Assembly (NCBI GenBank): GCA_029861795.1
Contig: JAOTYS010000135.1
Coordinates: 1-10,393 of the forward strand
Source of the DNA: Gammaproteobacteria bacterium
GTDB lineage: Bacteria; Pseudomonadota; Gammaproteobacteria; Arenicellales; JAOTYS01
Length of the DNA: 10,393 nt
Reading direction: 5' to 3'
A program made the translations under genes and the position numbers. Shown here one piece after another: positions 1 to 6,627 of this stretch; position 1 is the stretch's first letter; each line of letters opens with the position of its first letter. Under the pieces are notes generated by a model. The model was not told the origin of the DNA and did not search any database. It was given only the letters and a program-made list of their open reading frames with translations.

Positions 1-80
1 GGCGATTGCACGATGAAGCTGAACGTCTGGGGCTGAAGGTTTCAATTCAGGCGCTGGAGGAAGCGCTCGCCTCGACCTGA
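1..80 (+). CDS. 3' end of an unidentified gene (partial, 5' end outside window)
   Basis: An open frame enters from the left edge and ends at TGA 78-80; complete codons begin at base 3. The 25 visible residues read RLHDEAERLGLKVSIQALEE followed by ALAST. The alternation of charged and aliphatic residues suggests an amphipathic C-terminal helix of a soluble protein. The fragment is too short to assign to a family. It is called coding because the codons are natural-looking and the frame runs into the edge, whereas the other two + frames carry stops in the same stretch. No clear rho-independent terminator follows the stop. Confidence 0.55.
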   Translation, partial: RLHDEAERLGLKVSIQALEEALAST

Positions 81-393
81 GTTGTGTTTGTCTGTTTCCT
101 GTGTGGGAGCGGACGTTGAAACGGCCAGCTAATCCATGCAACGAATGGTCGGTTGTGTTAAGGGTTAGAAGATAGCTGTCCGTGATCGAATGTGGGAGTT
201 AGATATTGGTATTTGAGGGCAGGTGTCTTCTAAGCCCCGAGGGAGGAAACCGCGGGTCAGGGGGAAGGCGTAATCAGTTGCCTCGAAGCTATGGGGATTT
301 GAATCTTGGTAGGAGTGTTTGTTTTGGACGATGCGAGGCGGTGAAAAGGAACGTTACCGTCACAAGACCATGACCCTCGAAAATGTCTCCTTT

Positions 394-430
394 TGATGAA
401 GTTGTTTGTGTAGCAACTACAACCTCATCA
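394..430. other. Imperfect stem-loop, 12-base arms
   Basis: TGATGAAGTTGT (394-405) pairs with ACAACCTCATCA (419-430), leaving one A/C mismatch and a 13-base loop. The loop side also contains GTAG and CTAC, which allow an alternative inner fold. There is no T-run on either side, so it is not a standard intrinsic terminator. It could be a structured RNA element, an operator-like site or a scar of a repeat. No function can be assigned from sequence alone. Confidence 0.4.
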
Positions 431-482
431 TAGGCAGACCCATCTTGTTAACTCATAAGTAGAAAAATATCCTGGCCCCACT

Positions 483-496
483 ACCGCGTGAGCGGT
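483..496. other. Small hairpin with GNRA-type tetraloop
   Basis: ACCGC (483-487) and GCGGT (492-496) form a perfect 5-bp stem closed by GTGA, which on the + strand RNA would be a stable GUGA tetraloop. A second short inverted repeat, GTCGA/TCGAC with a 3-base spacer, lies at 524-536. Together they hint at structured RNA read from the + strand, but each is short enough to occur by chance. Confidence 0.3.
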
Positions 497-819
497 TTAG
501 TCCGTCGAGCGATGAGCAGCCCAGTCGATTCTCGACACTGATCTCTGCTATCGACCCGCTAAGCGACCTTCCAGCCTGAACAATGTAATAACTGCTGCCG
601 ATTAGTGATCGATGATCGCTTGCCGACCGATTTCTACCTGTCAGGATCTCGAAGTCTTTCTTAATCGACCGGCTCCTTCTAGGCGAAAGTGGTTAAACGA
701 GCCCGATCTGATCAGGACACCGTCTATATGGTCGAGTATGCGCTACTACAAACAAACCTATTTCTGCTATTTCGCGCTTCCTCTTGTTGCGCTCGCAACC
801 CAATTTTTGGATGAATTTT

Positions 820-2157
820 CTAGCCAGTACAACCTCGTAATAAATCATCGGCGGTCATGTCTTTGAATTGCAGCGACAACGGCGCACCTCGTTTTCTGCG
901 AGACCTCAGTACCTTTTTTCGATACTCACGCCAGTAATTTGTGACCAACATCCGACAGCGCTCCGGTTCTAGACTGAGATAGTTAAGCGTCGCGGCGGAT
1001 GCGGAGGTACGCTTGCCTGATTTCGAACACACATAAGACCACAGACTTCCGATAGCCGCACCCATCTCGCAGCGGGTCGGGCTGGGCTCGCTGTCACAGT
1101 GGGTAGTCATTGTGGTTAGAGTTGTCTCGTAACTCGCCTTGCTCGGATCGGCGATGACAAATAGTGGACCACCCGCACTTTTGAAATGCGGTTTGAACAG
1201 ATATAACACATTACCATTGCGAAAAAACGCGGGGAAATATGCGTTGGACACTGTATTGTGGGTCAATCGGGTGATCACTCGACGATCACGGTCGTAAAGA
1301 AATACGCTTTGGACCATTCGATCAGTGGGGGAGCGAGAGATGGTTGTGGTGTATTTGTCATCTACTGGCACGTGGAACGCGATTTTGCGGCCGTCAAAGC
1401 TAAAGCTTGCCTTTCCTGTCGCAACGCCCAGGCTTTCCAGCTCTTGACACCTTAGGTTATGAGCGATACCAAAAATCTTGGTCACTGCGGCGTCGACGTC
1501 ATAGGCGACGAACTCACGTCCATTTTTAGATAGGATCGGTAGTTTGAGCTGTCTTGTCGGACATGGAGTGTGCATCGATCCGAGCGGCTCGATATTAGGG
1601 CTACTATCTGTTTTGTCGTACCGTATCCGGAAGTCGCGAAAGTTGACCGATGAGGTGCCACCCATGAAACGATAGTCGGTGTAATTGTCACCTGAAGCGA
1701 GTATGCCCGTAGTCTGATAGTCACCTTCAAGAGGGGCGCTCAGTCTGGTGAGTTGATCAGTCGGAACACCCGCAAGGATCTCATCGGTCAATAGAAGCTC
1801 GACTCCGGGGAGGGTCACAAATTTTCCATCAGGGGTTGGCACTGGATCGCGCTCTCCTGGAATAGGGATGGTTTCACCAGTACTGAGGTTGAGAATTTTG
1901 TTGCTGTCGGTCCCGCGATAGGCTACCCACGGCAGTTCGGGGAAGGGTTTGAAGAACCAACCCGGTGTGTCATTGATTTCAAATCGGTTGACTACTGTGG
2001 TGTTTGGGACGCTGCACATCTCCGGTGCGTTCGGCGGAGTCGTGGCACTCATGGATGTTACCGGGGCTTTGCCTGAAGTAGACGATTGTGCGTGGGTGGC
2101 ATCCCCTTGATACGCACATGCCATTAGTGCGACTAGCAAGATGCTCGTCCTTGTCAT
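820..2157 (-). CDS. Exported protein with PD40/TolB-like beta-propeller repeats, function unknown
   Basis: This is a 445-residue protein starting at ATG 2157. The N-terminus (residues 1-23) is a signal peptide. Cleavage could follow THA at residue 23 (signal peptidase I), or LMAC at 11-14 could act as a non-ideal lipobox, so it may be a lipoprotein. Several segments resemble PD40/WD40-like beta-propeller strands of the TolB type: PVPTPDGKFVTLPG near 105, ILSKNGREFVAYD near 208, SFSFDGRKIAFHVP near 251 and AYFPAFFRNGNVLYLF near 306, the last preceded by a TolB-like 'LYDRDRRVITRLTHN' stretch. Eight cysteines lie in the mature part, mostly in its second half, so disulfides are plausible. Residues 410-424 are strongly basic (YWREYRKKVLRSRRKRG region). 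It follows the thioredoxin-like gene by only 15 bases and is probably co-transcribed with it. The ribosome-binding site is weak (a GAGA about 13 bases upstream). I do not recognise a named family; propeller repeats suggest binding rather than catalysis, which is an inference. Confidence 0.8.
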   Translation of the reverse strand: MTRTSILLVALMACAYQGDATHAQSSTSGKAPVTSMSATTPPNAPEMCSVPNTTVVNRFEINDTPGWFFKPFPELPWVAYRGTDSNKILNLSTGETIPIPGERDPVPTPDGKFVTLPGVELLLTDEILAGVPTDQLTRLSAPLEGDYQTTGILASGDNYTDYRFMGGTSSVNFRDFRIRYDKTDSSPNIEPLGSMHTPCPTRQLKLPILSKNGREFVAYDVDAAVTKIFGIAHNLRCQELESLGVATGKASFSFDGRKIAFHVPVDDKYTTTISRSPTDRMVQSVFLYDRDRRVITRLTHNTVSNAYFPAFFRNGNVLYLFKPHFKSAGGPLFVIADPSKASYETTLTTMTTHCDSEPSPTRCEMGAAIGSLWSYVCSKSGKRTSASAATLNYLSLEPERCRMLVTNYWREYRKKVLRSRRKRGAPLSLQFKDMTADDLLRGCTG

Positions 2158-2172
2158 CGCAGTGTCTGGCTC

Positions 2173-2805
2173 TCAGTGAAAGTACTTTCGTATTAATCGG
2201 TAGTTATGTGCCAGTCGGCTGTAGCCAGGCACCATCGGTCCGACAATTTTTCCGTCGGAGTACAAGGTCATCGAGGGGAAATGCAGTGTCATGCCACGAG
2301 ACAAGAGAACTCTGGAACTTAACTTCCGTAACGCCTCGGGACGGAGGTGTTGATTTCGGGCGATTTGCAAGGCTAACCCCAGATCTGCGTATGGATCCAA
2401 TAATGGGATGACGTAGATTGCAAGCTTTTTTGTCAGCCTGTTAAGCTCCATTAGGCCACTCACTGAATACGGCATATGCGGTGACCATACATAAAGCACT
2501 CCAGATACCCGATTGTCTGCGCTGCACTGTAGTAGTGATTCAAGTGATTGATCGGTGAACGGCACTAATTGCTGTGTCAATTCGGCGTTTATCGGATGCT
2601 CTGCAGGAAATCCTCCAACAATTATCTTGCCTTGTTCTGCATCGTCAATGCATGAGTTTGTGGACTCCACGGCGAACGCGCTTGGAAGTAGCAGTGCGAG
2701 TGTGATTCCGGAGATTACTGTTGCGAGCTTGAGGAGACTCGGAGCGAGTGTTGTGAAACGTCGTTTCGCTATTATGGTGCGATAGCTTTGAGCTTGATGA
2801 CACAC
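2173..2805 (-). CDS. Exported thioredoxin-like protein lacking the active-site cysteines
   Basis: This is a 210-residue protein with GTG start at 2805, four bases after the panC stop; no downstream ATG precedes the signal sequence. Basic residues are followed by a hydrophobic segment at about 26-45 ending PSAFA, typical of an exported or membrane-anchored protein. Residues 102-114 (GVLYVWSPHMPYS) occupy the place of the thioredoxin beta strand plus WCxxC motif. Residues 175-190 (HFPSMTLYSDGKIVG) match the cis-proline strand region, with Pro177 as the expected cis-proline. The two catalytic cysteines are absent: W107 is followed by SPHMPYS. Cysteines at 52 and 94 lie outside the motif (Cys2 is in the signal region). 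It is therefore unlikely to be a classical oxidoreductase and more likely a binding or structural member of the fold. No good ribosome-binding site is visible, so translation may be coupled to panC. The fold call is by motif reading only. Confidence 0.75.
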   Translation of the reverse strand: MCHQAQSYRTIIAKRRFTTLAPSLLKLATVISGITLALLLPSAFAVESTNSCIDDAEQGKIIVGGFPAEHPINAELTQQLVPFTDQSLESLLQCSADNRVSGVLYVWSPHMPYSVSGLMELNRLTKKLAIYVIPLLDPYADLGLALQIARNQHLRPEALRKLSSRVLLSRGMTLHFPSMTLYSDGKIVGPMVPGYSRLAHNYRLIRKYFH

Positions 2806-2809
2806 GTTT

Positions 2810-3688
2810 TTATGGTAGCTGGTCGGTTGAATCCAGAGAGAGATTGTCGATCAGGCGTACCGTCGCTATCCTGGCAGCAATCAAAGCCTGAGCCCGTTCA
2901 AGGTGTCCATTAGGCTGTTCAGCGGTCCACGCCTCGGGGTCCCGAGTCTCTGCGTATTCGATCTCAAGTTCGCTTTGCGATAGCACCGCTTGCATCGTTT
3001 GTGCCAGTATTGCAGCGTCGCGCTCACCGTCTCGCCACGCGTCGCGCGCGGCGTATAACGCCAACGAAATGAACGCCGCTTGATCGCGCTGCGTTTTTGA
3101 TAGCAAGGTATTGCGTGACGACATGGCGAGGCCAGATGGTTCCCTAACGGTGCGGCATACGGCAATTTGCGGATAGCCCACTTCCATCGCCAGATCTTCA
3201 ATCACCAGCGATTGTTGAAAATCTTTCTCTCCAAAGTAGGCGATGTCCGGTTGCACCACTTCAAACAATCGTTCGACGATGGTGCACACCCCGGCAAAAT
3301 GCCCTGGTCTGTGACTGCCTTCTAAACCTAAACCGCGGGGACCAGGATCACGCATGATGATGTCAGATGGGTCTTTTGCTTCCGGAAAGAACTGCAGCAA
3401 CTCGGCAGTAAAGATCATGTCGGTTTGCAAATGATCAAGTAGACTGCTGTCTCGATGGTAATTCCGCGGGTAACGATCAAAATCGGAAGCATCATTAAAC
3501 TGCAAAGGGTTAACAAAGATACTGACGCAGGTGCGATGGTTCTCCTCTACGGATCGTCTCACCAATGCCAGATGTCCCTCGTGCAAAGCACCCATGGTCG
3601 GCACAAATCCGAGACTGTGATGGTTCGCCCGTTGCTGCCTACACCAAATCCGCGCTTCGGAGGGATTTCTTAGTCTCAGCAATCTCAC
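2810..3688 (-). CDS. panC: Pantothenate synthetase (pantoate--beta-alanine ligase)
   Basis: PanC condenses pantoate with beta-alanine at the cost of ATP (via pantoyl-adenylate) in the last step of pantothenate (vitamin B5) synthesis, in the cytoplasm. The protein has 292 residues, slightly longer than the usual 280 or so. Class hallmarks are all present: PTMGALHEGH at 30-39 (HIGH-type nucleotide-binding motif), FVNPLQF at 58-64, RPGHFAGVCTIVERLF at 127-142, YFGEKDFQQ at 151-159 and SGLAMSSRN at 185-193 (KMSKS-like). The GTG start at 3688 is supported by TGAGGT (3696-3701) with about 8 bases of spacing, and the N-terminus aligns with the normal family start. It stands apart from panB and panD, which are common neighbours elsewhere. 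It lies 95 bases downstream of glpK on the same strand and four bases upstream of the thioredoxin-like gene, so it probably heads or belongs to an operon with the two exported proteins. Confidence 0.97.
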   Translation of the reverse strand: MRLLRLRNPSEARIWCRQQRANHHSLGFVPTMGALHEGHLALVRRSVEENHRTCVSIFVNPLQFNDASDFDRYPRNYHRDSSLLDHLQTDMIFTAELLQFFPEAKDPSDIIMRDPGPRGLGLEGSHRPGHFAGVCTIVERLFEVVQPDIAYFGEKDFQQSLVIEDLAMEVGYPQIAVCRTVREPSGLAMSSRNTLLSKTQRDQAAFISLALYAARDAWRDGERDAAILAQTMQAVLSQSELEIEYAETRDPEAWTAEQPNGHLERAQALIAARIATVRLIDNLSLDSTDQLP

Positions 3689-3695
3689 GAATCTG

Positions 3696-3701
3696 ACCTC
3701 A
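3696..3701 (-). promoter_or_regulatory. Ribosome-binding site of panC
   Basis: The minus strand reads TGAGGT eight bases (from GAGG) before the GTG codon at 3688-3686. This fixes the GTG as the start, as there is no better in-frame ATG at the family's usual N-terminus. Confidence 0.6.
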
Positions 3702-3783
3702 GTGCTGTTCCGGTTCGGATCCCATTTCCCTGCAGGTCATCAGCGAGAACGCAAGGAACCGATATTGGTTAAACACTCGAAAA

Positions 3784-5274
3784 TTAGTCAGCAACATAGG
3801 TAGTCTTAACTCGTGCAACAGCTTGTCTCCAGCCATCGATGAGTCGGCTGCGCGCGCTTGTTGATAAAGAGGGCTCGAAATTCCGGTCGTGTTGCCACAC
3901 CTGGTGTGTGTCGTCTAAAGAGGCATATATGCCTGCGCCAAGGCAGGCCAGGTAGGCGACCCCTAATGCAGTGGTTTCAATGACTTTAGGCCGCTCCACC
4001 GGAATATCTAGAACGTCGGCGAGAAACTGCATCACCCAGTCGTTTTTTACCATCCCGCCATCGACGCGAAGAGTCGATGGTCTTAGAGTGTCTTGGTCAA
4101 TCATGGCATTGATCAGGTCGAGCGTCTGGTAGCACACCGATTCCAAGGTGGCGCGCACGATCTCGGGGATACCTGTGTCGCGGGTGAGTCCAAACAGTGC
4201 GCCTCGGGCATGAGGATCCCAGTGTGGAGCGCCCAAACCGGTAAACGCGGGCACCAGATAGACGCCTTGGGTTGAGTCAATGCTTCTTGCTATAGATTCT
4301 GTTTCATCGGCGGATTCGATGATTTGTAGACCGTCGCGTAGCCACTGCACGGCTGCGCCGGCGATGAATATGGATCCCTCTAGGGCGAAGCTCAAGGTAT
4401 CGCCTAAGCGATAGGCGACTGTAGTGAGCATTCCTTGGGTTGGCTCAAGCGCTCGTCCTCCAGTATTGAGCAGGACAAAACATCCGGTGCCGTAGGTGCT
4501 CTTAATCATTCCGGATTGGACGCATGCTTGTCCGATGGCGGCTGCCTGTTGATCACCAGCCACGGCAAAAATAGGTATACGTCGGCCAAACACATCGCGA
4601 TCAGTTGTTCCGAAATCGTCGGCACAGTCTCTTACCTCCGGTAGCAGCGTCGCAGGAATGTCGAACAGCTCCAGCAGATTTCGGTCCCAGCATTGCGAAT
4701 GAATATTAAATAGCATAGTGCGCGAGGCGTTGGTAGCGTCGGTCGCATGGGTGGCACCCGCGGTTAAGCGCCATAACAAAAAAGTGTCGATGGTGCCGAA
4801 GGCGAGTGCCCCGTCTTCCGCTTTACGCCGAGCATCCTCAACGTTGTCCAGGATCCATTTAAGTTTACTTGCCGAGAAGTACGGATCCAAAAGCAAGCCC
4901 GTCTTTTCGGCTATGCTCTGAGCATGTCCCTTTTGTCGCAACTCGTCACAAAACTCGACTGTGCGGCGATCTTGCCACACGATCGCGTTGTACATGGGAC
5001 GACCTGATTTCCTGTCCCATACCAGGGTCGTCTCTCGTTGATTGGTGATGCCGATGGCGACAATATCTGCCTGTTGTCTCAGCACCTCCCGACATACAGT
5101 CAAAGTGGTGGACCAAATTTCTTCCGGCTTGTGTTCGACCCAACCACTGTGGGGGAATATCTGGGTAAATTCTTTCTGTGCAGTGGCAATGGGAGTTCCA
5201 AGATCATTAAAAATAATCGCACGGGAACTTGTAGTGCCCTGATCAATCGTGAGAATGTGGCGGCGCGTTGTCAT
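3784..5274 (-). CDS. glpK: Glycerol kinase
   Basis: GlpK phosphorylates glycerol with ATP to sn-glycerol 3-phosphate, the entry step of glycerol use. The protein has 496 residues (E. coli enzyme about 502) and appears intact. The FGGY-kinase N-terminal phosphate motif DQGTTSSR is at 11-18. The residues known to bind glycerol in E. coli GlpK have clear counterparts: Arg80-Glu81 (in ITNQRET), Tyr132 (in DPYFSASK) and Asp241 (in AGDQQAA, the catalytic base). [13 protein letters not shown] at 260-272 and [18 protein letters not shown] at 405-422 are the second-domain nucleotide-binding signatures. ATG 5274 matches the family start, but no Shine-Dalgarno sequence precedes it. It is divergent from a broken glpD with 69 bases between the start codons. 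No glpF or glpR is in view. Confidence 0.97.
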   Translation of the reverse strand: MTTRRHILTIDQGTTSSRAIIFNDLGTPIATAQKEFTQIFPHSGWVEHKPEEIWSTTLTVCREVLRQQADIVAIGITNQRETTLVWDRKSGRPMYNAIVWQDRRTVEFCDELRQKGHAQSIAEKTGLLLDPYFSASKLKWILDNVEDARRKAEDGALAFGTIDTFLLWRLTAGATHATDATNASRTMLFNIHSQCWDRNLLELFDIPATLLPEVRDCADDFGTTDRDVFGRRIPIFAVAGDQQAAAIGQACVQSGMIKSTYGTGCFVLLNTGGRALEPTQGMLTTVAYRLGDTLSFALEGSIFIAGAAVQWLRDGLQIIESADETESIARSIDSTQGVYLVPAFTGLGAPHWDPHARGALFGLTRDTGIPEIVRATLESVCYQTLDLINAMIDQDTLRPSTLRVDGGMVKNDWVMQFLADVLDIPVERPKVIETTALGVAYLACLGAGIYASLDDTHQVWQHDRNFEPSLSTSARSRLIDGWRQAVARVKTTYVAD

Positions 5275-5289
5275 AGGAAGCGATCAGGG

Positions 5290-5295
5290 AATATA
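5290..5295 (-). promoter_or_regulatory. Possible -10 element for glpK
   Basis: On the minus strand TATATT lies 15 bases upstream of the glpK ATG, one mismatch from the sigma-70 -10 consensus. No good -35 hexamer is found at 16-18 bases upstream. If used, the transcript leader would be only several bases long, which would fit the absence of a ribosome-binding site. This is an inference from a single hexamer. Confidence 0.3.
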
Positions 5296-5343
5296 CACCG
5301 AGAGCGGGTCAGACATGCATTTTCGCCATAACATCGCACACAC

Positions 5344-5597
5344 ATGACCTATGAAAACACCAGTGACGGCCCTCCTTACGACTTGCTTGTGGTGGGCGGC
5401 GGTATTAACGGTGTGGGGGTGGCGCGCGATGCTGCCGGGCGTGGCCTCAAAGTCTTGCTGTGTGAGCAACATGACCTAGCCAATCATACGTCATCCAACA
5501 GCACTAAGCTGATCCACAGCGGTCTTCGCTAATTAAAACACTATGAGTTCAGTTTAGTGCGCAAGGCGTTAATCGAGCGCGCCACCTATCTATCGGT
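5344..5597 (+). pseudogene. glpD: Broken glpD (aerobic glycerol-3-phosphate dehydrogenase), N-terminal remnant
   Basis: GlpD is the FAD-linked, membrane-associated enzyme that oxidises glycerol 3-phosphate to dihydroxyacetone phosphate and passes electrons to quinone. The frame from ATG 5344 begins with the FAD-binding Rossmann motif ([20 protein letters not shown]) and the family's [14 protein letters not shown] segment. At 5530-5532 a TAA stands where the family has Tyr in GGLRYLxHYEF. The same frame then continues LKHYEFSLVRKALIERATYL, clearly GlpD, up to about 5597, where similarity ends. The remaining several hundred codons are absent from the window. It is thus disrupted twice: an in-frame stop and a large 3' deletion. 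No ribosome-binding site is evident before the ATG. The intact partner glpK lies divergently at its left. Confidence 0.9.
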
Positions 5598-5687
5598 TAG
5601 TGGTACAGCACGCAAGATCGTCGGCCGGTCGTCGTTGATCCACCTGAATACAATGACGAAGGAGAGCAATAACCGATCGTCGGCACA

Positions 5688-5821
5688 ATGCAGTTCACAG
5701 CGCGAATCGCTTCGCTGTCAAGGTTTTGACCGTCTGTGTTCTCATTTTGTGGGGCGGCTATGCGTTTAACCCTCAATGTGTTCGCTTGCGTTTACTAGGT
5801 TGTTCAGATTGCAAGACCTAG
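5688..5821 (+). pseudogene. Possible small membrane protein interrupted by a one-base frameshift
   Basis: ATG 5688 opens MQFTARIASLSRF and hits TGA at 5727-5729. The neighbouring frame, open from 5657 to TAG 5819-5821, reads VLTVCVLILWGGYAF, a clear hydrophobic segment, then NPQCVRLRLLGCSDCKT. Adding one T to the TTTT run at 5724-5727 would join both into one peptide of about 44 residues with an N-terminal basic part, a single membrane segment or signal peptide and a short cysteine-bearing tail. No ribosome-binding site precedes the ATG. The TAG overlaps the ribosome-binding site of the next gene, suggesting former or present translational coupling. Alternatives are a chance ORF or a sequencing error in the T-run. 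Confidence 0.35.
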
Positions 5822-5825
5822 GAGG
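5820..5825 (+). promoter_or_regulatory. Strong ribosome-binding site of the secreted-protein gene
   Basis: AGGAGG lies six bases before ATG 5832, the best Shine-Dalgarno match in the window. It fixes the start of the downstream gene. Confidence 0.85.
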
Positions 5826-5831
5826 TACCAG

Positions 5832-6626
5832 ATGCACAAATATCGACATGCAAGTGGGCAACTTGTTGTTTTTGCATTACTTTTACTATGTAGTGCGATA
5901 GCTGTACAGGCCCACATGGACTATCGTGGCGCCACAATAGACATCGAATTCGTGTCAGATAACGGTCAGGTGCTACGTCAATTTCCGATCGGAACCAGCG
6001 CTGAAGAGTATCGTGCCTATCTCGAAGCGATTAACGGTCAAAACTATAGTATTCGTGTTCATAATCGCACTGGGCAGAGGATTGGATTGGTAATGGCGGT
6101 GGATGGGCATAACATCATTTCCGGACAAAAGTCATATCTCAAACCGTCCGAACCGATGTATATCCTTGACCCTTACTCCTATGGGTCTTATGGCGGATGG
6201 CGCACCAGTGAGAAGCAGGTGCATCGCTTTTACTTTACTGACGAAAAGTCATCGTACGCGGGTTTATTCGGTGACTTCTCAGCGATGGGTGTGGCTGCGG
6301 TGGCTGTGTATCCTGAGAAACAGGCCCAGCCTTACAGCAAACAGGAGGAGGAGCAATCGCTTGCCGCCGACGCTGCGCCTGAAAGTCGGGCACGCGAATC
6401 GTTATCGAAGCCGGGTACAGGGTTTGGAGAGGAACAATGGTCGCCAACGGTGAGAGTGGATTTTCTGCCACAATCGCAACCCGTTGCTAAGTACTTTGTC
6501 AAATACGAGTGGCACGAATCGCTATGCCGTAAAGCAGTGATCGAATGCGATCAAACGACTAACCGATTCTGGCCGGAAGATCGCACTCAATCGAAATTCG
6601 TCCCTTTTCCTCCCGTGATCTGGTGA
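5832..6626 (+). CDS. Secreted protein of unknown function, beta-rich conserved-looking core
   Basis: This is a 264-residue protein with a clear signal peptide (residues 1-27, h-region LVVFALLLLCSAIA, likely cleavage after VQA), so it is periplasmic or exported. Residues about 70-160 form a dense, beta-rich core: NYSIRVHNRTGQRIGLVMAV, DGHNIISGQKSYLKPSEPMY, then a Gly/Tyr-rich stretch (YSYGSYGGWRTSEKQ) and FYFTDEKSSYAG. It looks like a conserved domain I have seen among uncharacterised proteobacterial secreted proteins, but I cannot name it. Residues 162-200 are a low-complexity Gln/Glu/Ala linker. The C-terminal 60 residues include two cysteines (232 and 239) that may pair. The start is supported by AGGAGG six bases upstream. 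Its stop lies one base from the sohB stop on the opposite strand. No catalytic motif is visible, so no function is proposed. Confidence 0.85.
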   Translation: MHKYRHASGQLVVFALLLLCSAIAVQAHMDYRGATIDIEFVSDNGQVLRQFPIGTSAEEYRAYLEAINGQNYSIRVHNRTGQRIGLVMAVDGHNIISGQKSYLKPSEPMYILDPYSYGSYGGWRTSEKQVHRFYFTDEKSSYAGLFGDFSAMGVAAVAVYPEKQAQPYSKQEEEQSLAADAAPESRARESLSKPGTGFGEEQWSPTVRVDFLPQSQPVAKYFVKYEWHESLCRKAVIECDQTTNRFWPEDRTQSKFVPFPPVIW

Positions 6627-6627
6627 T

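Larger units (their letters stand above)
81..819. other. Long stretch with no convincing gene; stem-loops and short open fragments
   Basis: About 740 bases lie between the + strand gene tail and the 3' end of the minus-strand propeller gene. No frame gives a long, protein-like ORF. Short open pieces on + (about 463-573 in one frame, 563-664 in another, 612-866 in a third) have plausible amino-acid composition but no shared frame, clear ribosome-binding site or recognisable domain. They could be remnants of a decayed gene or chance. The stretch contains an imperfect stem-loop at 394-430, a short GNRA-type hairpin at 483-496 and a tight palindrome at 786-799. I found no tRNA, no IS-like terminal repeats and no CRISPR repeats. 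Confidence 0.5.
5598..5831 (+). other. Junction region after the glpD remnant; small reading fragments
   Basis: After GlpD similarity ends, the + strand carries two short protein-like fragments. One frame is open at 5601-5672 and ends YSTQDRRPVVVDPPEYNDEG-EQ-stop, which reads like the acidic C-terminus of a truncated protein. The second runs at 5688-5821 and is described separately. A 10-base direct repeat GATCGTCGGC occurs at 5616-5625 and 5675-5684. The pattern fits a deletion scar joining the glpD remnant to the tail of another gene, but no breakpoint can be proven from one sequence. Confidence 0.45.

Noticed and set aside
293..306. GGGATTTGAATCTT resembling a tRNA T-arm
   Set aside because: No acceptor stem, anticodon arm or D-arm can be fitted around it.
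786..799. GTTGCG-CT-CGCAAC palindrome as terminator of the propeller gene
   Set aside because: For the minus strand the T-run is on the wrong side. On + it is followed by CCAATTTTT, but the stem is only about 5 bp once a loop is allowed and there is no established + gene to terminate.
612..866. 84-residue open frame on + beginning at an ATG
   Set aside because: It has no ribosome-binding site, no recognisable domain and runs into the 3' end of the opposite-strand propeller gene; probably chance or a remnant, so it is only mentioned within the gap.
2881..3201. 106-residue minus-strand frame overlapping panC
   Set aside because: It overlaps a canonical panC in another frame and shows no family resemblance.
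3758..3771. AACCGATATTGGTT near-palindrome between glpK and panC as a terminator
   Set aside because: It has no loop, low GC content and no T-run after it on the minus strand; it may be a chance or weak operator-like sequence.
5038..5331. 97-residue + strand frame over the 5' part of glpK
   Set aside because: It is antisense to a well-supported glpK with all catalytic residues; its composition is that of a shadow frame.
5530..5532. In-frame TAA in glpD as a recoded or readthrough codon
   Set aside because: The rest of GlpD is missing downstream, so readthrough could not yield an enzyme; decay is the simpler explanation.
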